NCBI GenBank assembly: GCA_963971425.1
Contig: OZ020523.1
Coordinates: 15,620,867 to 15,684,866, forward strand
Origin: Bryoerythrophyllum caledonicum
Taxonomy: Eukaryota; Streptophyta; Bryopsida; Pottiales; Pottiaceae
Direction: 5' to 3'
DNA: 64,000 bases
Shown here: positions 1 through 11,612 of the stretch, piece after piece
Numbering within the stretch: the stretch's first letter is position 1
How the letters are laid out: each line of letters begins with the position of its first letter
The notes under the pieces: model-generated
Told to the model about the DNA's origin: nothing
Database searches by the model: none
Seen by the model: the letters and a program-made list of their open reading frames with translations, nothing else
Program-made: the position numbers and the translations under genes

Positions 1-179
1 CATGACTTATTTTTTGGATGCTTTGAATCACAATCCAATTTTTGGAAGTTGAAGCTATTCTAATTTTTTCTACAGTTTCTTAGTTGAGAAACCATTTACT
101 GAGCAAAATCAAGGTCTAGAGTCTACTAACATTATATCTTTGACACATAAGTTAGATTAAATCATAAATGATTATGTTG

Positions 180-930
180 GACAAAATTTCGTGTACATAG
201 ACGATTGTGGCTTCATTTGATGAGAGCCAATGATAGATGTATATGTTTGAAGCAAACTTGCCAAAGTGACCACTACAACAGCAATCGTAGAAAACATCAA
301 TCAAGGCCTAGAAAAGAAAAAGAGTAATGAACTCATTCCAAAATCTATACCATATCTGTGGCTTCAACTCCACATATCTGATCAAGCACCTGATCAGGAA
401 CTTAACTATATTGTTTGGCCTGTGGAAATGGGAAAGTAAATAAGCCCTCGCTACTTCCGACTTCAAAAATCAAATACTCTAGAGTCCACATTGCAATTTC
501 TAGAGTCCACATTGCACATGTCAACCATTAATCATCCTTTGCCATGAAGCTCAATCATATCATTGCAGCGAAGACGAGTGTCTCCTGCTTGATCTTGTCC
601 ATTGTGAAGTCCACAGCACTTTAGCATGGCGTTGAGATCTGGGACAACAAAATTGAAGGAATTCATCCATTTGGATTGCTAGCCCATTTCACACAACACC
701 ACAAACAGCAAACTTAAATTGCAACTACTGATGTTATGGTGTCAAGGTCATTCTGAGCTTGATTGTGGAGCCCAAATCTCCATAGAATGGGAGGAAATAG
801 TTCAGGAGGCTGACGGTCAAAATCAAGAACTTTCAGGATCAGAAAATTGTCCAATTTTTGGTGCATTTCCTCGTTCAAAATGCGCAGTTTGTGTTCCAGA
901 GATGATTCACAAAGAGAACAGTTTTTGCAT
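180..930 (-). pseudogene. Decayed DUF247 membrane-protein gene copy
   Basis: Read on the minus strand, about 930 to 600 aligns with the N-terminal half of the DUF247 genes at 18.5 and 32.1 kb. Recognisable pieces are a counterpart of 'FRIFKV...CRFGLHN' (here FLILKV and WRFGLHNQAQN) and of 'VVPDPRTMLKCYGLH' (here PDLNAMLKCCGLHN). About 370 to 190 aligns with their extreme C-terminus, the stretch running from RLWSEF to NGMKPQF. The central part of the gene is missing and stop codons and frameshifts interrupt what remains. It is the only DUF247 copy here in this orientation. I infer an old inverted paralogue that lost its middle by deletion. The homology is read directly from the sequence; exact ends are approximate. 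Confidence 0.6.
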
Positions 931-1677
931 AATTATCTCTGTAAAGAAACTACATTCGAAGGAAAACACTGGAATCTTTTCAGTGCTCGTGAAGATACTC
1001 ATATCCGTGGTAGATTTCCAATTGCCAGTAAGAGGTTCTCAGTCTAAGAAAACACAAGAGATACTCTTACTAGCGAGTTCCTACTTCATACACTCCTGTA
1101 GTGCAAATGGGGTTACTTTTCAAAACTCAAAATTTGACACTTTATGGCAAAATGTTGGAAGAAGTGTAATAATTAGTGTATAGTGTATAAGTGTCAAATT
1201 TTGAGTGTCGAAAACAGGCCCATCGGTACTACTGTAGTGCGAAACTGCTAGAAACTACCAATACAGTAGCAAATATCTTCATGCTCATCTACACACTTCA
1301 ATCTCAAAGCTTTGTAGTAAAGAACATAAAGAACTATCTCCCTGGTTTTTCCGGTTCTCTCTTTGTAATCAAATATTGGTTTGATTTTTCCCAAAAAAAC
1401 TTGAGAAATAAGAACCATAACCAACATAAACAATGTGAATTAAGAAGTTACCCGGGGGATGCTACATAGAATTTTACGAGGCGATTGTTACTACATTGAC
1501 CTAAATATTGCCTGCTGGCTAGAATCCTCAAAGTTTATGATTTGGTTAGGAACGATGGGAAGCTTAAATCATGTACCTCAGAGCTTGTAAACGAGGACGA
1601 TTCCCAAACGAGCTGAATGGATGAGCTCCCAAAGACTCTCCATCATAAGAACCGCCGGATGTGACACATGAGCACGG

Positions 1678-1987
1678 ATCCACCACATTAACCAAGGAGT
1701 CTGTGAGACATGAGCACAAAAGAATTTGATGCAGAAAGATTGTAGATCACTGCCAAACTCACTCAAATTGCACAGCCAATTGGCTCACAAAAATCTGCAT
1801 GTATGCGTCTTCAGATCGAATGCATTCCTGGGTCTACAAGAAAAGTGTCATATGCATCTAACTTAGTTCGTACCTCTAGTTAGCTCTTCACAGTTCTATC
1901 ACACTCACATCTCTGGTTTAGAGGACTTGGAAGCAGGAAAGTGCCAAACGATTTATTAATGGCAGCTCTAAGCGATAATTATGTTAA
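1678..1987. repeat. Left part of a segment duplicated at 21.0 kb
   Basis: This stretch is almost identical to 21011-21318, from the 'gatccaccacatt' start to 'taagcgataattatg'. At 21.3 kb the match passes directly into sequence that here reappears only at about 7049. The 1988-7048 interval is therefore absent from the other copy. No coding potential is seen. Confidence 0.75.
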
Positions 1988-1990
1988 CAC

Positions 1991-4900
1991 TAGTATCCGT
2001 ACCCGTCGTTCCGACCGGGGAAGGTTTTTTTTGTTAGTGTGCTTTGTGTTTTCAAAAACCTGGAACCCACTGATCAATCTCTCCAGGAGAAGAATCTGAA
2101 CACCAAAAAATCACATGAGCGAGGTTTCTCTGAGTCACAATGAAACATTGCAAAAACGAACAACATCTCAACGCCACTTTTGTTGCACCACTGGAAAATG
2201 AGAGAGACTTCAGATCTTCAGCTGGTTAGATAAATTTGCCGATTGCTCACAAATCAGCATCAACTAAAACTGAAAGAATAATTCGAAGTCACTAAAGAAG
2301 ACCAATAGTAAGGATACTGACGAAAAACACTACTACAGGATACTATTCGTCTGTATGCAGCAGAGGATTTGATATTATTTTAACTGACCTTGCCTTCCGA
2401 AACCTCATGGCCAATTTCAGTATTCTCTTCTTGAAGCGTGCGACACTTGGCCATCAAAAGCCTGCCTTGCTTGCTATGAGGAGTGAATTGCACAGTTGCA
2501 AGGTCATCTTTCAGCTCCTTCATCATCTTTTCAGCAGCTTCCAGCTCTTTCTGACTGCATTTATTTCATAACAACACCCATTGACCATGAAGAAAAAGTT
2601 GAAAAAAGGATTGAATTGTACCACGGCAATTGGATTCTCGCAAAGCTCCGCTGCTCCACTGCCGTGAAGAAAATGTGAGCAAGATTGAGGAGAAACAATT
2701 CTAAAAACTCCACAACTCAGAATGTAGAAAAACAGTGTAATTAGGGTTTAAATTCTTCACAGTCCAACAACAAAGAAGGTACTGAAATTGAATAAGATCC
2801 TTGAGATTACCTCAGTGAACGTGGACCACTTCTGTAAGCGGAGCTTGACTTGCCCTACATTCGCGCAGCAAATAGAGCGTTCCCTTCACAATAATTCACG
2901 GCAGAATCGAAGAGCCTCTCACTCAGCTGCCACAAAGAAGCATCCCACATTCTCTGATTTCTACAATTACAGGTTCGGTATCTGTAATTTAGAGTACCTG
3001 CAGTTAGGGTATCTGTAATTTAGAGTACCTGCAGATTCCCGTTGCAGATTGAATTTTCTTGATATCATACGCCACTTCATCTCCTCTCGGGGTGTTGTTT
3101 CTTGTTCGATCCATTGTTTGAATTTCATTAAAAAAAACGTAATTACGCTCTTTAAAATAAAATTCAAGTATCTCGAGTAGAATTCAATAATTCATGTGTG
3201 GCAAACCACAGAAAAATGAGCTCTAGATGCCAGATAATAGAATCGAACCAAGTTTCACTCTCGAATAACTTTCAGCTGCACTACTCAGATAACACCTAAA
3301 CACCACTGTAGCATCCCTACCTGGCCCGGACCATAGCTCCACACTCCACACTGCAAAACGTCGCTACTGCACTCACAACCTAATCAGAGTATGCACTACC
3401 TAGTCGAGTGAACGAAAATGCAACAGAACACACACAAATGACCTACTCATAGAATACTACTCTCAATGCCGATTTCGAGCAGTGCAAGCACGTCTCAACT
3501 ACTGATTACAAAACGATGATCACATATCATCCGAATGCCCTATCAAACGACAATCAGATTGAGAAAATTGATTAGGTATTTGGAGTACACAACATTTGGA
3601 GTACCGAAAAGATGAAGCATGACAGAAAAGACACAGCAACTCTGTCATGCAACACAACCCACAGCAGAAAATTTTCAAGCTCCACTTTGAGTGAATTTCT
3701 CCAGGGACAACTACACAGCATTTGGAGTACCGAAAAGATGAAGCATGAGAAAAAAGACACAACGACTCTGTCATGCAACACACCTCACAGCAGAAAATTT
3801 TCAAGCTCCACTTTCAATTCTTCCAAAAATGTTCCTACACTGAAAACACCCTTAGGGATTCAGGAATGCTTCTATTGGATTCAGGAAGGCCAGCATGCAA
3901 AGGATGTAACAGCTCCCACCAGAAATGATCAATTTGCACTAAACCAATTTGCCAATTCTCCAATTGGAGCAGCATCTGGTGCCATCCCAGCTTTCAAATG
4001 TATGCTCTTCAGATGATTGTTCGTGGGAGCTACAATTGCTAGAAACTATCATGATTTCACGATTGTTGTACTATGATCTGGGAAAGCCATGGCAGATGGT
4101 ACTCCACATTCAGGGAGGAAGCACATGACAGCAATGGCGACAAACTCACCCATGATGCCAGATTCATACAGGGAGAGAATGAAAGCAGTCCACATGAAGT
4201 CCAGAAGCTCAAGCATGGGTGGGGAGTACCCGACAATGGCAGTCCACAATTATGTCAGCCCAAATTTGCTGAGTTTGTATTCACTCCATTTACATGAGAG
4301 ACAATGCTACAAAAGCTGATCCAGGTGAACACCTGACATCTACTACTATAACAGGCGATAGTCTGTCCGTCCGCCGCTCCTATCAGACCAAGAAGCGGAA
4401 GAAGACCAATACCAGCACACCAAGAAGATCAAGAAACACTGCTTCAACCACGCGACCTCCCCGTGGCTCACGTGTACCGCAACTGCGCGTACTATTGGCC
4501 GTTCGCCTGCGGTTGCATTTGAGCATCGAAGACATCACCGTCGCAATGCAAGGCGGCCAGGGTGCTGAGAGTCAGAGCGGAGCTCGCTGCGTCCAGAGGA
4601 GTCTCGAAGGAGTTACACAGGTGTGCTCCATTCTTGCATTGTAGGTTTTGGAGGTCGGAGAGACTCAATATTAGCCTCTTTGGATGAGGATTTATGCGTG
4701 GTTTCCTATTTAGACTTTGGATTCAACATTTTTGGACGGAGGAGGGTGCTTCATTCTTGCAATGAGGGTTGTGATGAGTTTACAACTTTTTCATGTCTGC
4801 ATTGCTCTTGCAGTATTTTCGTCGTCGCGATTGGGGTTTAGAATCATTGAGAAGTCTACGTCTTTGGATGTGACCGAGCGAGGAGTTATGTCAATTTAGT

Positions 4901-6336
4901 GAATTCTCATATGCGGTTAAAGATTCCCATTTTTGGGTCGTGGCTGCGAAGTATCTGCAAAAACTGTGGTAGTCGGTTGCAGCGGGAGTGGCGTTGGTTT
5001 TGCGATGACGGCTCATCTGTGGAGCGGTGGTGAGCATTCGGAGGTCGCAGGATAAGATTGCGATATGAACGAAGACGGCATCGAACGAGGCCGCTCAGGT
5101 GGGTGGTGATGTTTGTGTGTGTTCTATTGCACTTTCGTTCACTCGAGTGTCCCACCCTAAATTGAGAAGTTGCAATACAGTCAATTATGAAGTTGCACAT
5201 GTGTTGTAGCTGTTTGCAAACATTCGCGTTATGAAGCGGGTGGACCCGTTGCTGATCGTAGTCGAGGACATGCTGGAGGAGGTGTCAACCATGGCAATCA
5301 TTGGACGCGCTCGCCTGCACTTCAAAGCGCACAACAGCCCCAACATGCGCCATGTACTCAAGCGCTGGAGAATCCTGGGTTGTGCAGGAGGACATTGAGC
5401 GTGGGAAGAGACTCCTCCTTTAGGTGTAATTTAGGATTTGGAAGGTGTTTGTTTTCCAAGATTTGGTGGTTTTTTGAGGATTCTTCTTCTGCATATTGAT
5501 TTTGAAGTTTAGTGTTTGGTGGTTTTGGAAAGGTTGCACCAGATTTTGAGTTGCACCACGCTTCTTTTGAAGCAATACAGTCCATGATGTATTTTGAAAA
5601 GTTTGCAAGTCAACCTAGGAAACTGAAATAGAGGGATGTGGAGAAGACATGTTTTAAAGCAGGGTGGACAAATTGCACTAGGTAGTGTATACTCTGGTTA
5701 AGTTGAGAGTGCAGTAGCGACGTTTTGCAGTGTGGAGTGTGGAGCTATGGTCCGGGCCAGGTAGGGATGCTATAGTGGTGTTTAGGTGTTATCTGAGTAG
5801 TGCAGCTGAAAGAAATTCGAGAGTGAAGCTTGGTTCGATTCTGTTATCTGGCATCTAGAGCTCATTTTTCCATGGTTTGCGTTGTAGTTAAGTGGCATAT
5901 GATATTAAAAAAATTCAATCTGCAACGAGAATTTGCAAGTACTATAAATTTTTGCGAGCAACTTTTTAAGTTTATGGTACGCCAAAACCAGGAAAAGGAT
6001 GTTACATTCGAAAAGATTCTGGAGCTAACTGAAGCTGAAGGTGGTGAACATAATGATTTTTCGATTAACAAAAATGATCTGCCTGCAGTTAAATTTGGCA
6101 ATGAGATGTTTCAGAATTTGTGAATAGTTGATAATGCACTGCTCAAAATCAGCATTGAGAGTAGTATTCTATGAGTAGGTCGTTTGTGTGTGTTCTGTTG
6201 CATTTTCATTCACTCGAGTGTCCCACCCTAAACTGAGAAGTTGCAATACAGTCAATTATGAAGTTGCACATGTGTTTTATTCCGAGGAGTACTAATAAAA
6301 AACCATCCTCGGTCGGAACGACGGGTACCGATACTA
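1991..6336. mobile_element. Non-autonomous TIR element with foldback interior
   Basis: The ends are inverted repeats of about 45 bp. 1991-2036 reads inward TAGTATCCGTACCCGTCGTT and the reverse complement of 6290-6336 reads TAGTATCGGTACCCGTCGTT; the match continues through a run of T with a few mismatches. Inside, 3040-3480 is repeated in inverted orientation in pieces of 5690-5940 and 6150-6220. A roughly 90-bp direct repeat lies at 5108-5200 and 6184-6275. No transposase is visible. No target duplication could be settled, partly because a second TIR pair (4342 and 7050) overlaps it. A GC-rich gene-like stretch at 4.4-5.4 kb may be captured host sequence. The superfamily is undetermined; a Pack-MULE-like element is one possibility. 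Confidence 0.55.
4400..5398 (+). other. GC-rich gene-like fragments inside the TIR element
   Basis: This kilobase is distinctly richer in G and C than its surroundings and looks like former coding sequence. The best open stretch starts at an ATG at 5231 and ends at TGA 5396-5398, giving 55 residues (MKRVDPLLIVVEDMLEE... then RARLHFKAHNSPNMRHVLKR). Codons are mixed and gene-like, unlike the AT-rich repeats around it. I do not recognise the protein. 4440-4620 is similarly gene-like but broken by stops in every frame. Inference: host exon fragments captured by the transposon. Confidence 0.3.
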
Positions 6337-6773
6337 ATACATTAGAATTTGAGCTAAATTGCAACCCTAATATTTTGAGCACTAAATTAATGTTGATATT
6401 TTAGGTCATCACGTTACAAATTCAGCAGACCTCGTGAACCAAATGCGTCAGAGCTACGGACTGACCAAGTCGAGGGAACGTACCAGACGTACGTGGGTTG
6501 TCGAGCATTCGTCCTCACCATATCGCACAATAACTGCGACCGGAAAGACGACTGTATCTTTCTCTTCGGGAGGAGCTTCCCATTCCAGCCACTTACAGAG
6601 AATCCCCTCCTGGGACCATCGGCCATCTCTTTGTTGGACTTCGGCGCTCTGGAATCGGATCTAGGGTATACCTACTCGGTTGCGATCAGCATCAAAGCTT
6701 CTCAAAAAAACAGAAGGACTGACAAAATGGAACTCGCATCCTACATACAATCTCGCCTTTTCTCACCTATAGA

Positions 6774-6895
6774 GTGACTGGAGCCCCAAGCTCGAGCGAA
6801 GTTGGTGTTCTCGCCTACAAAGTGACTGGAGCCCCAAGCTCGAGCGAAGTCGGTGTTCTCGCCTACAAAGTGACTGGAGCCCCAAGCTCGAGCTT
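6774..6895. repeat. 48-bp minisatellite, about 2.5 copies
   Basis: Units begin at 6774, 6822 and 6870, each starting GTGACTGGAGCCCCAAGCTC, with a single T/C difference between the first two. The period of 48 keeps one frame open (repeat VTGAPSSSEVGVLAYK), but no surrounding gene is recognisable. Confidence 0.85.
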
Positions 6896-7048
6896 GAGAG
6901 TGAAGTTGGTGTCGTTGGCAAACCCAGTCTCAAGGGCAGACACTTCTTGGTCTGGTGTGCGGTGATGGTCTTCTTGGTTTGTTGTGCGGTTATGGTCTTC
7001 TTGGTCTACCAGGAGCGGCGGACGGACAGACTGTCGCCTACTATAGTA

Positions 7049-8430
7049 GTAAACAAGTTAAGATTATACAGAGGGAAATCTTTTTCACCATTAGTACATC
7101 CTTGTTTCACTTATGGTGAAATTTGTGGACAAGGGTTGTATAACACTTAGTAGGTGGATAAACCCTACTTTTATGGCGGTGGTAAATCTAGGGCATAATT
7201 GAGTTGTTCTTATGATTTTGTTTCTACTAAACTCATGTTTAGCTCAAGTATGTAAATGAGGTTATTTTTTCATTGCAATTGAATGTAACATGTATTTGTT
7301 TTAGAAATTACGCAACATTTGCTTGTAGTGGTAAAGCTTATTGTATCTTTGAAATGAAAAGTTCTAGAATGCAAATTGAATTTAGAGTGTGATTTCTAGT
7401 GTATGAAAGACTGTTGTGGGGGGCATGACTACAACCTCCACATTTTTTGCACATCAACTCCCAAATTCCCAAGGCATTTTCACACCAAAACACTTCAAAA
7501 CTGGTTGTTCTAATGCAATGAGTAAGGAAGGAAAACAGAAACTTGTATTTCTACATTCAACCGTAGGATCTTGGTGAAGACTTATTAAGTAACATACTCA
7601 CAAAAATTTCATAAACTTTGACCTCAGAGATTGAAAGATTTAAGTGTTTGAAGTAGAGGAAACAATTCATTTTCTTCCGTGTCTTGAGTGAACTAGCATC
7701 GAGTGGATTAGCAGACTTTGACTTCACTTGGTGTCAAATGTTTGTACAATACAAGGTCTAATTCATTACCATCATAATAAGCATGATATTAAATTTTTGT
7801 GCACAGAGGTCTTACAGATAGAGAAGGGATGTAGCATATTCAAAATATTTGTGCGAGAAGTGGAATGCAAAAGTTGCCAATGCACGTTTTATTTTTTAGT
7901 GAACCTAATATGTTTTAGAATGGCAATCTTAATGGTACATAAGAATGGTTGCACCACGTATTGTTTTGGAAAAAATAAAATGTAAAAAATATGAAAATCT
8001 TTGAGTTTCATGTGGAAAAGAAGAAGTTGCATGCCTTGCCTGACAATGTGTGACAATGTGTGAAAATGTATGACTTGGGTGAAAGTGTAATTTTTCATAA
8101 AAGACAAGAGTTTTATTTTGACAATATGAAAAGGAAGAAATATGAATTGCTAGTATTGAAAATCAAACATTCAATAGTGTCCTAGCAAAAGTTTTTGGAA
8201 TTGCATGAAGTGCCTGCTGTTGGGACGTTTTTTTGTAAAATGACATTACTTTTTCATTAAATGTTGGATTTGGGAAAAAATTGTACTTACACAAAGCTTT
8301 TGGTAATGTTAATCTACAATAAATTTTTAGAGAAGAATGTTATAGATTGACAAGAGAGGAACCTACTCAAACCTTCAAAAGTCCCCCTAGAGGATTCTTG
8401 GGAATTTAGGGATTCATCACTTTTGAAGGG
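7049..8430. repeat. AT-rich segment homologous to 21.3-22.45 kb, containing a TTAACCCC-family copy
   Basis: 7049-8250 aligns with 21318-22457: both carry 'acagagggaaa', 'tttgtggacaagggttgt', 'caccaaaacacttcaaaa' and the doublet 'tgacaatgtgtgacaatgtg'. About 7457-8430 is a diverged, reversed copy of the 955-bp TIR element at 29661-30615. Only short AT-rich open stretches exist, none recognisable. Confidence 0.6.
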
Positions 8431-8689
8431 ATAAATAGGAGAGCAAAGAAGAAGAAGTCACATATTTAGTGACAGAGTGTAGAAATAAAAGAAACTTATA
8501 AGAAATAAAACACAATGTTTGTGAAAACATCACATTTGCATGTGATATTTCTAAAAACATGGTGTTGACATATTAGCCTTCATGATGGTTGCGACTTAAG
8601 TGGGTGATGTGAACACTTATCATGTAGATTGTACTAGTAACTCCAAACCTCAAAGTTCCAAATTGGAATCTTTGAAGTCTTAGGAATTA

Positions 8690-9060
8690 AATATACCTTT
8701 AAGTTTTGAAAAAATTGTGAATATGCAAGATAATAGTAGCTTTGTCAAATTATAGCTTCCGAATACTTCAATTATTTTGCTATTCTCCTAGACTGCATTT
8801 GAATTCATTTTTTTGAAGTAGCTACCATGAGAGATTGCCAAGAAAATAAATTTCCGTAATGCAAAAAATTCATTTTAAGGCAAGTTAAAGGTTTTCACAT
8901 ACAAGTGGCTAATGCAAAAAAAAATCTTCTTTTTCACATGATAGATTAGATATTTTAGTTTTTGTCATAGTTTTCATTTTTGTTTCTGAAGAACTTACAT
9001 ATTTATACCTTGTTTAAAATCCTTTAGATCCTAATTTTATTAGGAATTGAGAATACAAAT
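8690..9060. repeat. AT-rich dispersed repeat, paired with 15.2-15.75 kb
   Basis: Aligns with 15215-15720 through 'tttttttgaagtagct', 'gcaagttaa' and 'tttttgaagaa..ttacat'. The 15-kb copy carries an extra SINE-like insertion that this one lacks. 9060-9780 downstream has no recognisable gene. Confidence 0.5.
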
Positions 9061-10372
9061 ATTATGTGTGTCGAAAAATTGTTCATCTGCAGAAAACGAC
9101 AACTTGTTCACCTACAGTTCAGTCGCGCTTTGTTCCTTGAACTTGTTCATCTGCAGAAAATTCATATCGACAATGTTATTCCATATAATTTGTAAAGGCA
9201 ACCTCCAACCTCGTTTCTTCAACCCCTGAAAGTCCTTGATTATTTTTTACCAAAAACACTTCAAAATTGTTTACTGTAGTGCACAAAGTGGGTGAGAAGA
9301 AGAATCCTCATGGTTCCGTCTCCAACCGTAAGATTTTAAACAATACTACTAACAATTCTTTTGGAAGATTATAGTGTTTGAAGTGAAGACATGTATACAC
9401 CTTTGGATATAAAAATTTCTTCAATTAACAATTTAACATCCTTCATTTGGAGGTCATTTCAATATCTGAATCTTATCATGTTCAAATACGACACCATACA
9501 TGTGGGATACGTGACTATTTTGCAACTTCTTAACATGTAGTAGATGCAATAATCAAACAATGTAGTCCCAGCTCAACATAAAAACCAAACTTCTCTAACT
9601 AGTATCGTATACATCAATTCTTATTATATGTTAGCCAAATATTGTAACCCAAACCTCGCTTCTCAGATCTAAACTTGTAAAGAGAAGGGTCATTACTACT
9701 CTTGCACTTCATTAAGGCATGAATCATTAGTATTCTCTAATTTTTTCTGCATGTAAATCTAGTCCTCTCTGAATATATTCTGAAAGTGCACAAAGCAGGA
9801 CTCCATCGACCCACTCTTGGCCTAGCCCACTCTTCTCGTCGGCCACCAGCTCGCAGGAGCAAGGTATGCATCCTAGTCTGAGATGGCTCCAGCCTGTTCC
9901 AGAAGCGTACTATTTTTCCATGTTTAGTTTCACGTTTTCTGCACTTCGTAGTGAGCCAGCGTTTTGAAACAGACCGGCAGTTGTCTGGGTACCTGGAAGT
10001 TGTGCGCCTTGGAAGCGCTTACAAGTGCCCTCTGCAAGTCTGATGCGTGGGAAAAATGTTGCTCTCTTGGATCTGTGCATAGTACTCTACAGAGGCTTGC
10101 TGGAGCTCCTTCTATGTGCATGTGTTTAGGAATGATGCTATTTTGTAAGCGTCTCTACCATGTCAACTAGCAACGACATTTTAAACATTTCAGTAATGAG
10201 CTTCTTTACCTACAAGCTGTAGATCCTTCACGGGGTTGTGTGAAAGGACAGTTCTCAGGTGAGGATATTTTAATCAGAGTTTCGACCTGGGACTACATTG
10301 TTTGGAGTTCGCCGTCGCTCAGACTTTGCTCAGGTACCAATTACCTCAGATCTCCTGTCGTTTCAGCTAGTG

Positions 10373-10546
10373 CACTACAAGAAAACAGGGTGTTTAGCAA
10401 CGTTTTGAAAAATTCCTAAGCAACGCCTAGAGGCTTGCTTTGTACATAAAACCACGCTACAGCTGTTGCTTCTTTAAAAGGCAAGCCCCTAGGTGTTGCT
10501 TAAGAATTTTTCAAAACGTTGCTAAGCACCTTGTTTTCTTGTAGTG
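10373..10546. mobile_element. CACTA-superfamily MITE (174 bp)
   Basis: It starts CACTACAAGAAAACAGGG and ends in the inverted CTTGTTTTCTTGTAGTG, the canonical plant CACTA terminus. It is flanked by the 3-bp duplication GTG (10370-10372 and 10547-10549). The two arms, about 65 nt each, are nearly complementary over their whole length, leaving a small loop near 10450, so the transcript would be a hairpin. The paralogous position at 31.57 kb reads 'tttcagctagtgatt', the uninterrupted empty site. There is no coding capacity; it would depend on a CACTA transposase elsewhere. Confidence 0.9.
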
Positions 10547-10749
10547 GTGATTCTGAAGCTCAAACGCTGCAGTGCGAAGTTGAGCAATGGAGAACTATAA
10601 ACCTCTCTAAACATGAATATGTTATTGCGTGGTTTTAATCTCGAAATCCCATAGCTTTTCAGAAATGTAACGACGCAATATAGTGCCGGTGGAATGAATA
10701 TCTCCATGAGCATTACATTCTTAGTTAGTGCGTTGCTTTGATTAACCCA

Positions 10750-10975
10750 GGGTTGTCTACATAGACGGACAGGGGCCCAAAGACAGCGGATGGACGGACA
10801 GTCGGACATGACGGACAACACCCTTATTGGACAGATGCCTAGAATATTCTAGAGAATATGCCCCAAATCTGTAGGAATATTCCCGAATATATGCGAATAT
10901 TCTAGATTATTCTTTACCGGACGGACAACAGCCTCTATCGGACAGACAGCCGGACGGACGGACGCTGGAACAACT
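10750..10975. repeat. GGACGGAC-rich short repeat
   Basis: Contains repeated 'gacggacag', 'ggacggaca' and 'cggacggacggac' motifs at both ends around a core rich in 'gaatattc'. The 'cggacggacagac' motif also occurs at the 4342/7050 TIRs, so the two may be related. There is no open frame. Confidence 0.4.
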
Positions 10976-11612
10976 CTGGATTAACCTTAAGTCTACGTTC
11001 ACTTTGACGAGTTCTCTTTTTTGCAGCGCTGACATGAGACCGTGCTTCGGTGTAATTTACATCATGTCTCTGGCAATTCCTTGTCATTCATGAGATTCTT
11101 CTCTGGAGTGTTTAGATTTTCCTCACTTCAACTGAAGATGTGACATGCCCAATCGATGCAAGGTAACAACGTTCATTTTGGGCACAGAAAGTCTAACACA
11201 CCAAGCGAGTCATGTACTACGTAATGGTTTTTTTGGCTGGTTATCGATCGGGAACCGGCCCAAAATAACCGTTACCGGACATAGCCGGTTCGCAGCGGTT
11301 CCACTTGTTGAAGGTCACCGAAACTTCAGTGGACAACCTGATTGGTTTTTATCTCTTCTGTCTTTTATGGGTCCCGTCCGGATTTCTTGCAATGTTTTGT
11401 ATGAATTTTCAACTTGTATTTTAAAATTTGAAATTCGAATTTGAAACTTGAAATTCGTTCGATTAGCATGCGTGCAATTGCAGAGGTTTTGCTGTTCATT
11501 AGGGTTACGCTCTGATTTTTGGTTTGGCTTCTTTTGTTTTGTTTCCGTCTGTTGCTTTTTTGTTTGTGGAGGCAACGCTCTGAGAATTGTTTGTTTCCTG
11601 TTCTTAGGGTTT

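Larger units (their letters stand above)
4342..7050. mobile_element. Second TIR pair interlocked with the first
   Basis: 4342-4395 and the reverse complement of about 6996-7050 share ACTACTATA, then AGGCGA, then GTCTGTCCGTCCGCCGCTCC, with the match continuing into AGACCAAGAAG. This gives inverted ends of about 50 bp facing each other over 2.7 kb. The right TIR of the 1991-6336 element lies inside this interval and its left TIR lies outside, so neither nests in the other. The right end at about 7050 coincides with the point where homology to the 21.3 kb locus resumes. No transposase was seen. It could be one complex element rearranged internally. Confidence 0.45.
9780..11210 (+). pseudogene. 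Truncated DUF247 locus: conserved leader, coding exon lost
   Basis: About 1.4 kb aligns with the upstream regions of both DUF247 genes (17455-18600 and 30945-32100). It has the same donor-like 'agcaaggtatgc', the 'ctggaagttgtgcgccttggaagcg' block, the 'gaatgaatatctccatgagcat' block and the last leader motif before the main exon ('tgacatgcccaatcgatgca'). The short first coding exon is deleted: the sequence jumps from 'catcatgtctctgg' to 'attccttgtcattcatgag'. The acceptor is changed to 'gatgcaaggt'. Homology stops a few codons into exon 2 near 11210. A CACTA MITE has inserted at 10373. It is therefore a dead copy. Confidence 0.65.

Noticed and set aside
719..1183. 154-codon plus-strand open frame near the window start
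   Set aside because: It overlaps the minus-strand DUF247 remnant and has no protein-like motifs.
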